Source: Bacillota bacterium (lineage in GTDB: Bacteria; Actinomycetota; Aquicultoria; Aquicultorales; Aquicultoraceae). Taken from it: a stretch of 64,000 nt of DNA. Below are positions 34,921-45,566 of the stretch, one piece after another. The notes below the pieces were generated by a model. It saw only the letters and a program-made list of their open reading frames with translations. It was not told where the DNA came from and made no database searches. The translations under genes were made by a program, and so were the position numbers. Every line of letters begins with the position of its first letter. Within the stretch, counting starts at the first letter, position 1. The stretch lies in NCBI GenBank assembly GCA_023511485.1, contig JAIMBH010000006.1, positions 1 through 64,000 of the forward strand, in the 5' to 3' direction.

Positions 34921-35460
34921 AAATTGACACCCCTTCCCCCATGTGATAACCTGATACTAAATAAATAGCTTAAAGCCATAGATGGGGAAAGTAGGCTAGA
35001 GAAGAAGGTAATAAGCGAGCCGGGTTTGGTGAAAGCCGGTACCGGAAGACTAGCTGAGTGGGCCCCGGAGGCGCAAGGGCGAAATTAGAAATTAGAAAGT
35101 AAAAGCTAATATCTAAGAGTAGTCCTGCCGGAGTCTTCACCGTTAAAAGAAGAGGGATATAAATAGCCTTAAAAGCTATCGTATCCTAAAAGAGGCAGAG
35201 TAAAAGATGTTAGAGATTGTTTTTAGATTCTAATATCTGGTCTCTGTAAAGTTGGGTGGCACCACGAGAGAGATAACCCTCGTCCCATGATAGGGATTTG
35301 AGGGTTTTTTTATTTTTATAACTTTTTAGCTATCAGCAGTTAGCTAAAGAAGAATAAAAACTAATAGCTGCGAGCTGAAAGCTGAGAGCTAGTAGCTAAT
35401 AGAGAAAATAGAGCGTTATTAATTAAAAATGACCGATATAAAACAGGCGGAGGATTAGCA
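34921..35460 (+). repeat. 540-bp perfect direct repeat, copy 2 (trpG leader)
   Basis: Identical by eye to 29293-29832. It ends one base before the trpG start codon; the two copies diverge exactly at the start codons of their genes (trpE and trpG). The genes between the copies are trpE, an anti-sigma kinase, a secreted protein, a sigma factor and its anti-sigma protein. Confidence 0.95.
34958..35311 (+). ncRNA. T-box riboswitch controlling trpGDC-trpB2-trpF-trpS-trpBA (tRNA-Trp type)
   Basis: Second copy of the trpE T-box. The T-box sequence is at 35253-35266, the terminator at 35275-35311, and the presumed TGG specifier at 35059-35061. It lets the distal trp genes respond to uncharged tRNA-Trp exactly as trpE does, although they are a separate transcript. 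Confidence 0.93.
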
Positions 35461-35461
35461 A

Positions 35462-36052
35462 ATGATCGTTATGATCGATAACTACGATTCATTTACGTTT
35501 AATTTGGTGCAGTATCTCTCGGAGATGGGCGAGAGGCTTATGGTTTTTAGAAATGATGAAGTGTCGGTCAAAGATGTTATAGCGATGCAGCCGGATAAGA
35601 TTGTAATATCACCAGGTCCAGGAAGACCTGATGATGCTGGCATCTCGGTTGATTTGATAAAGGAAGCGGCAGGAAAAGTGCCAGTGCTTGGTGTGTGCCT
35701 TGGCCACCAGTCTATAGGGCAGGCTTTTGGTGGAAGAATTGTACATGCCGGTACATTGGTTCACGGCAAAACATCGCAAATATACCATGACAGAAAAACA
35801 ATATTCCAAGACATACCAAACCCGTTTGTTGCAACGCGGTACCATTCGCTGGTGATCGAGAGAGAATCGCTTCCTGCATGCCTTGAGATATCGGCAGAGA
35901 CGCAGGATGGCTTGATAATGGCAATAAGGCATCGCGAGCTGCCTATCGAGGGCGTCCAGTTCCATCCTGAATCAATACTTACAAAAGAGGGAAAGGCGAT
36001 TCTAAGGAATTTCTTAAAAACAAACCAGCCAAAGAGGGTGGCTATCGGATAG
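35462..36052 (+). CDS. trpG: Anthranilate synthase component II (glutamine amidotransferase)
   Basis: Class-I amidotransferase of 196 residues supplying ammonia to Trp[17 protein letters not shown] opens it, the nucleophile Cys is in [12 protein letters not shown], and His-Glu are in VQFHPESIL. In many bacteria TrpG also serves as PabA for folate synthesis. The RBS GGAGG is inside the duplicated leader, 9 nt before the ATG. The first gene of the second trp transcript. Confidence 0.97.
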   Translation: MIVMIDNYDSFTFNLVQYLSEMGERLMVFRNDEVSVKDVIAMQPDKIVISPGPGRPDDAGISVDLIKEAAGKVPVLGVCLGHQSIGQAFGGRIVHAGTLVHGKTSQIYHDRKTIFQDIPNPFVATRYHSLVIERESLPACLEISAETQDGLIMAIRHRELPIEGVQFHPESILTKEGKAILRNFLKTNQPKRVAIG

Positions 36053-36069
36053 GAGTGAGGAGGAAGGGT

Positions 36070-37101
36070 ATGATAACTCAAGCTATACAAACGGTTATTG
36101 AAAATAAGCACCTGACGATGGAAGAGGCAGAGCGCGTAATGGATGTCATAATGAGCGGGGACGCTACGCCAGCTCAAATAGCTTCGCTCATAACCGCTTT
36201 GAGAATGAAAGGCGAAACGGTTGATGAAATTTCCGGTTTTGCAAAAACTATGCGTGAAAAAGCTAGCCGGATAAGTCCGGAAGTTGTGGATATTGTAGAC
36301 ACCTGCGGCACAGGCGGTGATCAGCTGCACACGTTTAACATCTCAACAACCTCAGCTTTTGTCGTAGCGGGAGCCGGGGTACCTGTAGCAAAACATGGCA
36401 ATCGTTCGGTGTCGAGCAAAAGCGGAAGCGCCGATGTTCTAGAGGCATTAGGAGTGCGCATTGACCTGCCCCCCGAAGATGTAAAAAGCTGTATCGAGGA
36501 GATTGGTATTGGGTTTATGTTTGCCCCCAACTTTCATAGCGCAATGAAACATGCGATCGGCCCAAGGCGTGAGATCGGTGTGCGCACTGTATTTAATATT
36601 CTTGGCCCACTAACCAATCCCGCTAATGCGACAGCCCAGCTTTTGGGCGTATATGACCCTTCCTTAACTGCAGTTATGGCTCTTGTACTTGGAAACCTTG
36701 GTGTAAAACACGCTCTTGTCGTTCATGGTGATGGTGGGCTTGATGAACTGTCAAACACGGGCGAGAGTATAATCGCCGAGCTAAAAGATGGTCAGGTTAA
36801 CACTTATACCATTAAACCTGAAGATTGCGGGGTTAGTCGCGCAACTATCGAGGATTTGAAAGGCGGAACAGCAAAGGAGAATGCGGCAATAACACTCGAC
36901 ATCTTAAGAGGCGAAAAAGGTCCGAAAAGAGACATTGTTTTGATGAATGCGGCGGCCGCGCTTATAGCAGCCGATAGGGCCGTGTCCTTTAAAGATGGGA
37001 TGAAGAAAGCGGCAGAATCAATTGATAGCGGCAGCGCACTTGCCAAACTAGAGGCCCTGCGTAATTTCAAAGTAAAACCTGGCGTAGAAGAACTAAAATG
37101 A
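36070..37101 (+). CDS. trpD: Anthranilate phosphoribosyltransferase
   Basis: Transfers phosphoribosyl from PRPP to anthranilate. 343 residues. The PRPP loop DTCGTGGD lies near residue 79, [18 protein letters not shown] is the catalytic segment, and [21 protein letters not shown] is present. The ATG at 36070 is chosen because AGGAGG ends 6 nt before it; a GTG at 36055 overlaps that site. It overlaps trpC by 4 nt (ATGA). Confidence 0.96.
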   Translation: MITQAIQTVIENKHLTMEEAERVMDVIMSGDATPAQIASLITALRMKGETVDEISGFAKTMREKASRISPEVVDIVDTCGTGGDQLHTFNISTTSAFVVAGAGVPVAKHGNRSVSSKSGSADVLEALGVRIDLPPEDVKSCIEEIGIGFMFAPNFHSAMKHAIGPRREIGVRTVFNILGPLTNPANATAQLLGVYDPSLTAVMALVLGNLGVKHALVVHGDGGLDELSNTGESIIAELKDGQVNTYTIKPEDCGVSRATIEDLKGGTAKENAAITLDILRGEKGPKRDIVLMNAAAALIAADRAVSFKDGMKKAAESIDSGSALAKLEALRNFKVKPGVEELK

Positions 37102-37895
37102 TACTTGACCAAATCGTTGCCGACAAGAAAATATACGTTGAAGAGGCCAAAACAAAAAGGTCCGTTGAGGCATTGATATCCGCAAGCAGGGATAACAAGC
37201 GCAGTCTTATTGGTTCTATAAAGGCGCGAAAGCCGGCTATTATAGCGGAGATTAAGAAGCGCTCACCTTCAGGCGGAGAGATGAATTCGGGCTATGGTCT
37301 GGCTGAACTTGCCTCGATATATGAAGCCAACGGTGCCGCAGGCATATCGGTCTTAACCGACGAGAAATATTTTGGCGGCAAACCTGAGGATATGCTTAAA
37401 GTAAGGGAGGTGGTATCGCTCCCTATTCTGCGGAAGGATTTTATCATTGATGAGTACCAGATCTATGAGGCTAAGGCCTTTGGAGCTGATGCTATACTTC
37501 TGATAACTGCAATTCTTGATGATGGCACGATTGATCGGTTTATCACTCTTGCGCACGAGTTAGGACTTGAGGTCTTGCTTGAATCCCACACCGAGGATGA
37601 AATCAGGCGGTCGGTAACTACCGGGACCAAGCTGCTGGGGATAAATAACCGCAACCTGCATACGCTGCAAACCGATTTAAGAACTTCTGTTGATTTACTG
37701 AGGTTTATCCCGGATGATAGGATTGCAATAAGCGAGAGCGGTATTTCGAGCAGTTCAGATATCAGGAGACTATTTGATGCTGGAGCCGACGGATTTCTAA
37801 TTGGGGAGGCGCTATTAAAAAGCGGCAACCCAGGCCGGCAATTGGCCGAGTTTATTAGCGGGGTTCAGGATATAGAGGTCAGTAGCCGGGATTAA
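37098..37895 (+). CDS. trpC: Indole-3-glycerol phosphate synthase
   Basis: TIM-barrel enzyme closing the indole ring, 265 residues. [15 protein letters not shown] carries the first catalytic Lys and Glu, [11 protein letters not shown] the second Lys, and LLGINNRNL plus [11 protein letters not shown] complete the active site. It is monofunctional, since trpF is a separate gene downstream. Translationally coupled to trpD. Confidence 0.97.
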   Translation: MILDQIVADKKIYVEEAKTKRSVEALISASRDNKRSLIGSIKARKPAIIAEIKKRSPSGGEMNSGYGLAELASIYEANGAAGISVLTDEKYFGGKPEDMLKVREVVSLPILRKDFIIDEYQIYEAKAFGADAILLITAILDDGTIDRFITLAHELGLEVLLESHTEDEIRRSVTTGTKLLGINNRNLHTLQTDLRTSVDLLRFIPDDRIAISESGISSSSDIRRLFDAGADGFLIGEALLKSGNPGRQLAEFISGVQDIEVSSRD

Positions 37896-37977
37896 TAGAC
37901 TTAACAACTAGTAACTTGGCAGCTAAAGCTAAAAACTTAATGGATAAGTTTTAAATAAAACAAAGGAGTGAATCGAT

Positions 37978-39312
37978 TTGGAAACAACAAAATTTATTCT
38001 AAGCGAAAAGGAGATGCCTACCGCGTGGTATAACATCCTGGCCGATCTGCCTTATCCACCGGAGCCTTATCTTCACCCGGTGACGAAAGAGCCGATTGGT
38101 CCAGATGATTTGGCCCCGCTTTTCCCGATGGCACTGATTGCCCAGGAGGTCAGCACCGAGCGGTATATCGAGATTCCGGATGAGGTGCTCGCTGTCTATA
38201 ATCTCTATAGACCGGGAACATTATTTAGAGCACGCAGGCTTGAGAAAATACTCGATACTCCTGCAAAGATCTACTACAAATACGAAGGCGGAAATGCAAC
38301 AGGTAGTCACAAGCCAAATACAGCTATCGCGCAGGCGTATTATAACAAACAGGAAGGTATAAAGAGACTTACAACCGAGACTGGCGCGGGCCAATGGGGC
38401 AGTGCGCTATCGATGGCGTGCAGTTTCTTCGGCATGGAATGCGTGGTTTATATGGTTAAAGTGAGCTACAACCAAAAACCATATCGGCGTTCATTGATGG
38501 AGGTCTATGGCGCGACGGTTTACGCAAGCCCGACAACTAATACTCAGGCGGGACGTAAGATACTTGAGGCCGATCCGGATTCCCCCGGTAGCTTGGGTAT
38601 TGCAATTAGCGAGGCGGTTGAGGAGGCCGCAACGAGAGACGATACCCATTATTCTTTGGGAAGTGTACTAAACCATGTGCTCTTGCACCAAACGGTTATA
38701 GGTCTTGAGGCCAAGAAACAGATGGAAATGGCCGGAGATTATCCGGACATTATTATCGGATGTTGTGGAGGCGGCAGTAATTTTGCTGGACTTACCTTCC
38801 CATTCCTTCAGGATAAATTCGCCGGCAGGGATATGAGGGTGATTGCTGTAGAACCAAAAGCTTGCCCAACCTTGACAGAGGGTGAATACAGATACGATTT
38901 TGGCGACACCGCCGGTATGACACCGCTTACCAAAATGTATACGCTTGGGCACGATTTTGTTCCAGCCGGCATTCATGCAGGTGGTTTGAGATACCATGGT
39001 GACTCGCCCATTGTAAGCTTATTGTACGAGAAGGGTGTAATCGAAGCGGTTGCATATCACCAGACAAGTGTGTTTGAGGCCGCGCTTCAATTTGCAAGAG
39101 CAGAAGGGATTGTACCGGCACCTGAGAGCTCGCATGCAATCCGTGCTGCTATCGACGAAGCCCTGAAGGCTAAAGAAGCTGGTGAGGAAAAGGTAATTCT
39201 CTTCGGTCTGAGCGGAAACGGTTACTTTGATATGACGGCTTACGATAGCTATCTAAAGGAAGGACTCAAAGACTACGATTTCGCGCTCGCCTGCAGCGAA
39301 GAAGATAGATAA
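37978..39312 (+). CDS. trpB2: Tryptophan synthase beta-like protein, TrpB2 type
   Basis: A 444-residue PLP enzyme of the TrpB2 (long) subfamily. It starts at TTG with AAAGGAG upstream. The Schiff-base Lys is in [24 protein letters not shown] replaces the TrpB1 motif ETGAGQHG, and [10 protein letters not shown] binds the phosphate. TrpB2 proteins make tryptophan from indole and serine (some from phosphoserine) and pair poorly with TrpA. A canonical TrpB1 is encoded at 41201 in the same operon, so both forms may be made together; TrpB2 may salvage free indole. Confidence 0.93.
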   Translation: METTKFILSEKEMPTAWYNILADLPYPPEPYLHPVTKEPIGPDDLAPLFPMALIAQEVSTERYIEIPDEVLAVYNLYRPGTLFRARRLEKILDTPAKIYYKYEGGNATGSHKPNTAIAQAYYNKQEGIKRLTTETGAGQWGSALSMACSFFGMECVVYMVKVSYNQKPYRRSLMEVYGATVYASPTTNTQAGRKILEADPDSPGSLGIAISEAVEEAATRDDTHYSLGSVLNHVLLHQTVIGLEAKKQMEMAGDYPDIIIGCCGGGSNFAGLTFPFLQDKFAGRDMRVIAVEPKACPTLTEGEYRYDFGDTAGMTPLTKMYTLGHDFVPAGIHAGGLRYHGDSPIVSLLYEKGVIEAVAYHQTSVFEAALQFARAEGIVPAPESSHAIRAAIDEALKAKEAGEEKVILFGLSGNGYFDMTAYDSYLKEGLKDYDFALACSEEDR

Positions 39313-39361
39313 AGCGCTACGAGACCGGGAGACCGGGCAGTGTAAGGAGCAAGGCAATAAA

Positions 39362-40018
39362 TTGGTAAAAGTAAAAATATGCGGTATCACCAACATAGAA
39401 GATGCCCTTATAGCCGTGGATTTGGGAGCAGATGCTCTTGGATTTGTCTTTGCAGAAAGCCCACGGAAGGTCACTCCCGAACAGGCTGCTAAGATTATTG
39501 GCGAGCTACCGCCGTTTGTGACGACGGTTGGGGTTTTTGTTAACCGTCCCTATGACGAGGTCAAAATGATAGCCGATTTTTGTGGGTTAGATGCTTTGCA
39601 GTTTCATGGTGAGGAAAATACGTCGTATTGCCGGCTATTCAACCAAAAGGTTATTAAAGCTTTTAGAATGCGCAACTATACCGAAATTGAAGAGTGGATA
39701 TTTCAGGAGAACGAGTACGAGGCAAATACATTACTGGATCCAACTAGCAACGTTGTGGCCTTCCTGGTTGATGCGTATGCACGGGGCAAGCATGGTGGAA
39801 CCGGAATTCATCTTAACTGGGATCTGGTTCGGAACTTGGAATCAAGAAAGCCATTGATTCTTGCCGGAGGTCTAAACCACAAAAATGTTGCACTTGCCAT
39901 AAAGGTTGTAAAACCGTATGCAGTTGATGTTAGTAGTGGAGTTGAATTAAAACCGGGTAAAAAGGATAGGTACAAGTTGCGTGAATTCATGAAAGTTGTT
40001 AAGGAATGCGATAGATAG
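39362..40018 (+). CDS. trpF: Phosphoribosylanthranilate isomerase
   Basis: TIM-barrel isomerase of 218 residues. The catalytic Cys is in VKICGITN, and GADALGFVFAESPRKV, LQFHGEE and ILAGGLNHKNV are family motifs. It starts at TTG, with AAGGAG 14 nt upstream. Placed between trpB2 and trpS, under the second T-box. Confidence 0.95.
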   Translation: MVKVKICGITNIEDALIAVDLGADALGFVFAESPRKVTPEQAAKIIGELPPFVTTVGVFVNRPYDEVKMIADFCGLDALQFHGEENTSYCRLFNQKVIKAFRMRNYTEIEEWIFQENEYEANTLLDPTSNVVAFLVDAYARGKHGGTGIHLNWDLVRNLESRKPLILAGGLNHKNVALAIKVVKPYAVDVSSGVELKPGKKDRYKLREFMKVVKECDR

Positions 40019-40134
40019 CAGCGCGTACTGCAAGAAGTGCTAGAAGCTAATGTAATGTAATGATTGGGGGCCGGATAAGCTGAGCGCAAAATGCTTCTAA
40101 AAACAGGCAAATTGGCTTTCAGCTGTAAATAATC

Positions 40135-41127
40135 ATGAGAGAGCGGTATTTTAGCGGGATACAGCCCACAGGGGCGTTACATATCGGCAATTACCTTGGG
40201 GCTATCAAGAGCTGGATTGACCTGCAGGATAACTATGAGGGAATATTTGGCATAGTTGATTACCACGCCATAACCGAGCCATATAAACCGGAGGACATGG
40301 CAAGAAGGGTTATCGACGCGGCTCTCGATTATCTGGCGGCTGGACTTGACCCAAACAAAAGCATAATTATGATACAGTCCCTGGTTCCCGAACATACCGA
40401 GATGGCCTGGCTGTTAAACACAGTGACTCCGGTCTCATGGGTTGAGAGAGTGCCGACCTATAAGGAGAAAGCCAAGCGGCTTCGCGTGAGCGTAAATATG
40501 GGGCTTTTAAGTTATCCAGTTTTGATGGCGGCCGATATTGTGCTGTACAAGAGCACAATAGTGCCGGTAGGCGAGGATCAGATTCCGCACCTGGAACTAG
40601 CAAGAGAGATCGTAAGGGCTTTTAACAGTAAGTTTGGAGATATCTTCCCTGAGCCGGTACCCTATTTAGGCACAGGATCGAAAATAATGTCGCTTACTGA
40701 GCCAACCAAGAAGATGAGCAAGAGTCTTGGCCCGCAAAACTACATAGCAATAGCCGATCCTCCTGATGTCATCCGCGCAAAATTAGCAAAGGCAGTAACC
40801 GATATAGGGCCGAGGGGCGAAGAGATGAGCCCTGGAGTAAAAAATCTGTTCCAGTTGATGAAAATCTTCTCGTCGGAGGCGACATACAAGCATTTCATGG
40901 GGCTGTATGAGGAGGGGAAAATCCGCTACTTCGATATGAAAGAGAAGCTGGCGGATGACGTAATTAGCGCTCTTGGACCGATAAGAGATCGCAGGCAGGA
41001 GTTAGCACTAAGGCCGGATTACGTAAGAGACCTCCTAATTGAGGGAAGCCGAAAAGCAAGAGAGATTGCCAGACAAACCCTTTTAGAGGCAAAGACTAAC
41101 ATGGGTCTGAATTATTATATGGACTAA
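40135..41127 (+). CDS. trpS: Tryptophanyl-tRNA synthetase
   Basis: Class-I aminoacyl-tRNA synthetase charging tRNA-Trp, 330 residues. The ATP motifs are intact: [10 protein letters not shown] (HIGH) at 16-25 and KKMSKSLG (KMSKS) near 196. Its place inside the trp operon below a Trp T-box means uncharged tRNA-Trp raises both the amino acid supply and the charging enzyme. ATG at 40135 without a strong RBS. Confidence 0.97.
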   Translation: MRERYFSGIQPTGALHIGNYLGAIKSWIDLQDNYEGIFGIVDYHAITEPYKPEDMARRVIDAALDYLAAGLDPNKSIIMIQSLVPEHTEMAWLLNTVTPVSWVERVPTYKEKAKRLRVSVNMGLLSYPVLMAADIVLYKSTIVPVGEDQIPHLELAREIVRAFNSKFGDIFPEPVPYLGTGSKIMSLTEPTKKMSKSLGPQNYIAIADPPDVIRAKLAKAVTDIGPRGEEMSPGVKNLFQLMKIFSSEATYKHFMGLYEEGKIRYFDMKEKLADDVISALGPIRDRRQELALRPDYVRDLLIEGSRKAREIARQTLLEAKTNMGLNYYMD

Positions 41128-41200
41128 AACACTGCATTGCGAGTTATCAGCCAGGAACCCAAAGCTAAGTAATATAGAGCTAAATTTAAGGAGTAAAGCG

Positions 41201-42394
41201 ATGCAACGCGTGTTACCGGATGAGCGAGGCCATTTCGGTGAGTTTGGCGGCAGATACGTGCCGGAGACCTTAATGACCGCACTTGAAGAGCTGGAGATGG
41301 CATATGCCAGGTATAAAGATGATGAGGAATTCAAAGCCGAGCTGGAATTCTACTTTAAAAACTATATCGGCAGACCAACTTTGCTTTATTATGCTGAAAG
41401 ATTAACGAAGCACTACGCCCGTGCCAAGATCTACCTCAAGCGTGAAGACCTGTGCCACGGCGGCGCACACAAGATGAACAATACAATCGGGCAGGCTCTT
41501 CTAGCTAAAAGGATGGGCAAGAAAAGGGTCATTGCCGAAACCGGTGCAGGCCAGCACGGGGTTGCAACTGCGACTGCGGCCGCTCTATTTGAAATGGAGT
41601 GTCAGGTCTACATGGGCGAAGAAGATACAAGACGCCAATCTCTAAATGTCTTCAGGATGAATCTTCTCGGCGCTGAAGTAATACCGGTAACAAGCGGTAC
41701 TAAAACATTAAAGGATGCCATGAATGAGGCCATCCGTGATTGGGTTACCAATGTTGAGACGACCTATTATATAATCGGCTCAGTTGCTGGGCCCCATCCA
41801 TATCCGATGATGGTAAGAGATTTTCAAAGCATCATAGGGGTTGAGACAAAATACCAGATGCAGGAGGCGGAGGGACGCAATCCTGATGTGATAATCGCTT
41901 GTGTAGGCGGCGGCAGTAACGCCATGGGTATCTTCTATCCATTTATAGGTACTGGCGTAAGACTAATAGGTGTTGAGCCGGCGGGGCTTGGTATTGAAAC
42001 AGGCCAGCACGGAGCGCCGCTAACAAAGGGCTACAAAGGCGTTCTTCACGGTTCGCTCAGCTATCTTTTACAGGACGAGTTCGGGCAGATATTGCCGGCT
42101 CATTCAATATCCGCAGGTTTGGATTATCCGGGTGTTGGCCCCGAGCATAGTTACCTCAGAGATAACGGCCTTGCAGAATACGATTCTGTAACTGATGACG
42201 AGGCACTGGCAGCATTTAAGCTTCTCTGCCGGACTGAGGGCATACTGCCTGCGCTTGAGAGCTCGCATGCCGTTGCTTACCTAGAGAAAATCATGCCGGA
42301 GCTTTCAAAAGACGACATCGTAGTTGTGAATGTATCGGGTCGCGGTGACAAAGATGTCCAGGTTGCCGCAAACGCTCTGGGGGTAAAGCTATGA
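41201..42394 (+). CDS. trpB: Tryptophan synthase beta chain (TrpB1)
   Basis: Canonical TrpB of 397 residues. [15 protein letters not shown] opens it, the PLP Lys is in [25 protein letters not shown] and [10 protein letters not shown] follow, and GRGDKD lies near the end. AAGGAG is 9 nt before the ATG. It overlaps trpA by 4 nt, consistent with a TrpA2B2 complex. Confidence 0.97.
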   Translation: MQRVLPDERGHFGEFGGRYVPETLMTALEELEMAYARYKDDEEFKAELEFYFKNYIGRPTLLYYAERLTKHYARAKIYLKREDLCHGGAHKMNNTIGQALLAKRMGKKRVIAETGAGQHGVATATAAALFEMECQVYMGEEDTRRQSLNVFRMNLLGAEVIPVTSGTKTLKDAMNEAIRDWVTNVETTYYIIGSVAGPHPYPMMVRDFQSIIGVETKYQMQEAEGRNPDVIIACVGGGSNAMGIFYPFIGTGVRLIGVEPAGLGIETGQHGAPLTKGYKGVLHGSLSYLLQDEFGQILPAHSISAGLDYPGVGPEHSYLRDNGLAEYDSVTDDEALAAFKLLCRTEGILPALESSHAVAYLEKIMPELSKDDIVVVNVSGRGDKDVQVAANALGVKL

Positions 42395-43197
42395 TTACGA
42401 CAAAGTTAAATCGCATAGATGAACTGTTTATCCGACTCAAGAAAGACAATAAGACTGCTTTGATGCCTTACCTGATGGCTGGTTTCCCAGATATTGAAAC
42501 ATCCCTAAATTTGCTGATAGCTGTTGCGGAGGCCGGTGCAGATTTAGTGGAGTTTGGTATCCCGTATTCCGATCCGTTGGCCGATGGACCGACCATCCAG
42601 GCGGCCGCTGAAAGAGCCCTAAGAAACAATATCAACACGGATATTGTCTTTGATCTGGTTAAGAGGGCCAGAGAAAAGACCGATATACCTGTCGTTATAA
42701 TGACCTACTATAATACAATATACCGATATGGGCTTGAGCGTTTTGCTAATAACGCGGCCGGTGCCGGTGTAGACGGCGTTATAGTACCTGATTTACCCCC
42801 AGAAGAGGCCGCTCCATGGAGGGAGGCTGCTATAAAGTACAGTCTGGCTACAGTTATGCTTGCAGCTCCTACCAGCACAGATGAAAGGCTCAAAAAGGTA
42901 ACCGAAGCTTCCGAGGGGTTTGTGTATTGCGTATCCCTGACCGGTGTTACTGGTGCCAGGGCTAATCTACCCTCAAATTTGACCGATTTTATTAATAGGG
43001 TGAAAAGAGTTACCGATAAGCCTCTAGCCGTCGGCTTTGGAATTTCTCGTCCCGAGCAGGCCAAACAAATATCACAGGTTGCAGATGGTGTTATTATCGG
43101 TAGCGCTTTAGTAAATCTTATTGCAGATACTGGAGCTCGCTGCATAGAAGCGGCGAAGAAGTACATCTTTGAAATAAAAGCGTCAATGGACAGTTAA
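42391..43197 (+). CDS. trpA: Tryptophan synthase alpha chain
   Basis: Retro-aldol TIM barrel releasing indole, 268 residues. The catalytic Glu is in [16 protein letters not shown] and the catalytic Asp in [10 protein letters not shown]; the [11 protein letters not shown] and GFGISRPEQ phosphate loops are present. The last trp gene; accD follows after 149 nt with an AGCT-type repeat in the gap. Confidence 0.97.
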   Translation: MITTKLNRIDELFIRLKKDNKTALMPYLMAGFPDIETSLNLLIAVAEAGADLVEFGIPYSDPLADGPTIQAAAERALRNNINTDIVFDLVKRAREKTDIPVVIMTYYNTIYRYGLERFANNAAGAGVDGVIVPDLPPEEAAPWREAAIKYSLATVMLAAPTSTDERLKKVTEASEGFVYCVSLTGVTGARANLPSNLTDFINRVKRVTDKPLAVGFGISRPEQAKQISQVADGVIIGSALVNLIADTGARCIEAAKKYIFEIKASMDS

Positions 43198-43216
43198 GCT
43201 GCAAAGCGATATACTA

Positions 43217-43290
43217 TATAAGCTATCAGCCATTAGCCATCAGCTATCAGCTTGAATTTTAAAGGCTGACAGCTGATGGCTGAAAGTTTT
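43217..43290. repeat. AGCT-type intergenic palindromic repeat
   Basis: TAAGCTATCAGCCATTAGCC, ATCAGCTATCAGCTTGAA and the complementary GGCTGACAGCTGATGGCTGA form a long imperfect hairpin between trpA and accD. It is among the best-conserved members of the family in this window. Confidence 0.6.
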
Positions 43291-43346
43291 ATTTTGCAGT
43301 TGTTTCAGCATCAAAGTTAGAGCCAAACGTTGTTTTATGGAGCAAT

Positions 43347-44219
43347 ATGCCGATAGGTGAATGGTTTAGCAAGCAAAAGAAGAAACCGTCCGAGGACCCC
43401 ATGGTGGTGAAAAGGGCGGTACCTGATGGTGTTTGGGAAAAATGCAAGGGCTGCAACGAGCCCATTTATATTAAAGAGCTAGAAAGAAACTACAAGGTCT
43501 GCCCAAAATGCGGATATCACTTTCCTATCTCTGCTTTTGAGCGGATTACTTATCTTACCGATCCCGGTAGCTTTAATGAGCTATGGTCCGATTTAAGCTC
43601 GGGAGACCCGCTGGCGTTTGTTGCGGGCAGAGCTTATACGGATCTGCTTTCTGCCGCAAAGGCAAGAACTGGATTAAACGATGCTGTGATTTGCGGTACC
43701 GGCAAGATAAATTTACACGACGTGGCGGTTGCCGCAATGGATTTTAGTTTTATTGGCGGCAGTATGGGCTCAGTTGTTGGTGAGAAAATAGCTCGGTTAA
43801 CCGAACTAGCAACCGGTGAACAATTGCCACTTATTATAATAAGCAGCTCAGGCGGGGCAAGGATGCAAGAAGGGATGGTATCCCTTATGCAAATGGCAAA
43901 AACAAGCGCAGCGGTGGCGCGCCACCATAAGCGCGGACTTCCATATATATCGGTTCAGGCGCACCCAACAAGCGGCGGCGTGACCGCGAGCTTCGCTACT
44001 CTGGCTGACGTCATTATCGCCGAACCGAATGCTTTTATTGGTTTTACTGGACCACGGGTTATTGAGCAGACGATAAAACAAAAGCTTCCAAAGGGTTTCC
44101 AGACAGCCGAGTTTAACCTTGAGCACGGCATGGTTGATATGGTTGTCGGCAGGCTGGAAATGAAACATACAATATCTAAGCTACTAGATTATCTTGCGGT
44201 TAAAGGTGTAGCAAGATGA
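43347..44219 (+). CDS. accD: Acetyl-CoA carboxylase carboxyltransferase, beta subunit
   Basis: Forms malonyl-CoA with AccA. 290 residues. The N-terminal zinc ribbon is intact (two CxxC pairs, CKGCNEP and CPKCGYHF), followed by the crotonase-like carboxyltransferase fold with SSSGGARMQEGM and ISVQAHPTSGGVTAS. No good RBS is seen before the ATG. It overlaps accA by 4 nt (ATGA). The separate accA/accD arrangement is of the bacterial multi-subunit kind rather than the fused actinobacterial kind. Confidence 0.96.
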   Translation: MPIGEWFSKQKKKPSEDPMVVKRAVPDGVWEKCKGCNEPIYIKELERNYKVCPKCGYHFPISAFERITYLTDPGSFNELWSDLSSGDPLAFVAGRAYTDLLSAAKARTGLNDAVICGTGKINLHDVAVAAMDFSFIGGSMGSVVGEKIARLTELATGEQLPLIIISSSGGARMQEGMVSLMQMAKTSAAVARHHKRGLPYISVQAHPTSGGVTASFATLADVIIAEPNAFIGFTGPRVIEQTIKQKLPKGFQTAEFNLEHGMVDMVVGRLEMKHTISKLLDYLAVKGVAR

Positions 44220-45220
44220 AGCGTTTTGCATTTGACTTTGAGAGACCGTTAATAGAGCTTGAGACCAAACTTGATGAACTCAAGCGGCTACAGCCCGCCG
44301 AAAAAGCGGATATTGCAGCCGAGATCAGATACCTGGAAGAACAGATCCAGAAGCTGCGCATACGAACGTACTCGAACCTTACTCCCTGGCAAAAGGTACA
44401 AATTGCCAGGCATCCTGATAGGCCCCGAACGAGCGATTATATAGAAGCGATATTTACCGATTTCATAGAGCTTCATGGCGATAGGACGTACAGGGACGAC
44501 CCTGCGATAATCGGAGGTCTGGCACGCCTTGCAGGCGAGAAGGTGATGGTTATCGGCCACCAGAAGGGTCGCAATACTAAAGAGAACATTGCGCGAAATT
44601 TCGGAATGCCTCATCCTGAGGGTTACCGCAAAGCAAGGCGGCTAATGAAGATGGCAAATAAATTTGGCTTGCCATTGATTACTTTTGTTGACACCCAGGG
44701 TGCGTATCCCGGTATCGGGGCGGAAGAAAGAGGCCAGGCTGTGGCAATAGCCGAGAATTTGATGGAGCTTAGTGTACTTGAAGTGCCAGTTATTGTGACG
44801 GTCATCGGCGAAGGTGGCAGCGGTGGTGCTCTTGCTATTGGGTTTGGTGACCGGATAATAATGCTTGAGAATGCCTACTATTCGGTTATAACCCCTGAAG
44901 GTTGTGCAAGTATTCTTTGGGATGGCGGAGGAGGGGCGGATAAAGCTGCCGAAGCGCTGGGTCTTACCGCCGAAAGGTTGCTCGAGCTTAAGATCATTGA
45001 TGTTGTGGTAAAAGAACCCCTGGGCGGAGCACATCATGCTCCCGCACTTGTTGCACGCGATGTTAAAAAAGAGCTTGAAAAAGCACTAGCAGATCTAAAA
45101 AATGTTGATCCAAAGCAACTCGTTGAAAAAAGATATGCAAGATTGCGAAACATCGGAGTGTACACCCAAACAGATCCCAAAGCTATCAACTTAAACACCG
45201 GTGAAATGGTCAACCACTAA
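44216..45220 (+). CDS. accA: Acetyl-CoA carboxylase carboxyltransferase, alpha subunit
   Basis: Partner of AccD, 334 residues, of usual length. The N-terminal helical region (LETKLDELKRLQ) precedes a crotonase fold with FGMPHPEGYRKA, DTQGAYPGIGAEERGQ and the GEGGSGGALAIG oxyanion loop. Translationally coupled to accD. Biotin carboxylase and carrier genes are not in this window. Confidence 0.97.
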   Translation: MKRFAFDFERPLIELETKLDELKRLQPAEKADIAAEIRYLEEQIQKLRIRTYSNLTPWQKVQIARHPDRPRTSDYIEAIFTDFIELHGDRTYRDDPAIIGGLARLAGEKVMVIGHQKGRNTKENIARNFGMPHPEGYRKARRLMKMANKFGLPLITFVDTQGAYPGIGAEERGQAVAIAENLMELSVLEVPVIVTVIGEGGSGGALAIGFGDRIIMLENAYYSVITPEGCASILWDGGGGADKAAEALGLTAERLLELKIIDVVVKEPLGGAHHAPALVARDVKKELEKALADLKNVDPKQLVEKRYARLRNIGVYTQTDPKAINLNTGEMVNH

Positions 45221-45383
45221 AACTCAACCACTAAAACAATCCTGAATTTCAAATTGTAAATGGGCTTACTCTCACCCTTTAGGGGTAAATCAATAATTTT
45301 CGGATTACGGTATGGTGCTTATAGCGCTTAGCTGTTATAATTAATTTGTGATTTCGTGAATCACAAATACACGATTGTGAAGC

Positions 45384-45452
45384 TAAAAGGCAAGACGAAA
45401 AAAATTAGAAACCCTAGGAAGGGCTTCTGCAGCGTGGCAATCGCCTTGCCTG
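45384..45452. repeat. Degenerate intergenic repeat upstream of the SpoIIE-type phosphatase gene
   Basis: On the minus strand this stretch reads GGCAAGGCGATTGCCACG, then CTGCAGAAGCCCTTCC. GCGATTGCCACG-like cores belong to short intergenic repeats seen across many bacterial genomes. The outer AAGGCAAG and CTTGCC arms can pair. The gap 45221-45566 has no gene I can support. Confidence 0.35.
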
Positions 45453-45459
45453 ACAAAAA

Positions 45460-45486
45460 AGCCTCCCCATAGTTTGGAGAGGCTTC
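45460..45486. terminator. Hairpin terminator, strongest on the minus strand
   Basis: AGCCTCCCCA and TTGGAGAGGCT pair with one mismatch. On the minus strand the stem is followed by TTTTTTGTC, a standard intrinsic terminator; on the plus strand the T-tract is poor. No minus-strand gene is evident nearby, so its role is unclear. Confidence 0.55.
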
Positions 45487-45566
45487 TATACTTTTAAATA
45501 TATTATTCTGGCCGACCAACGCAGTTACTAGGCAAAACAGGCCTTGAAATGGCCTAAGAAAGGCCA

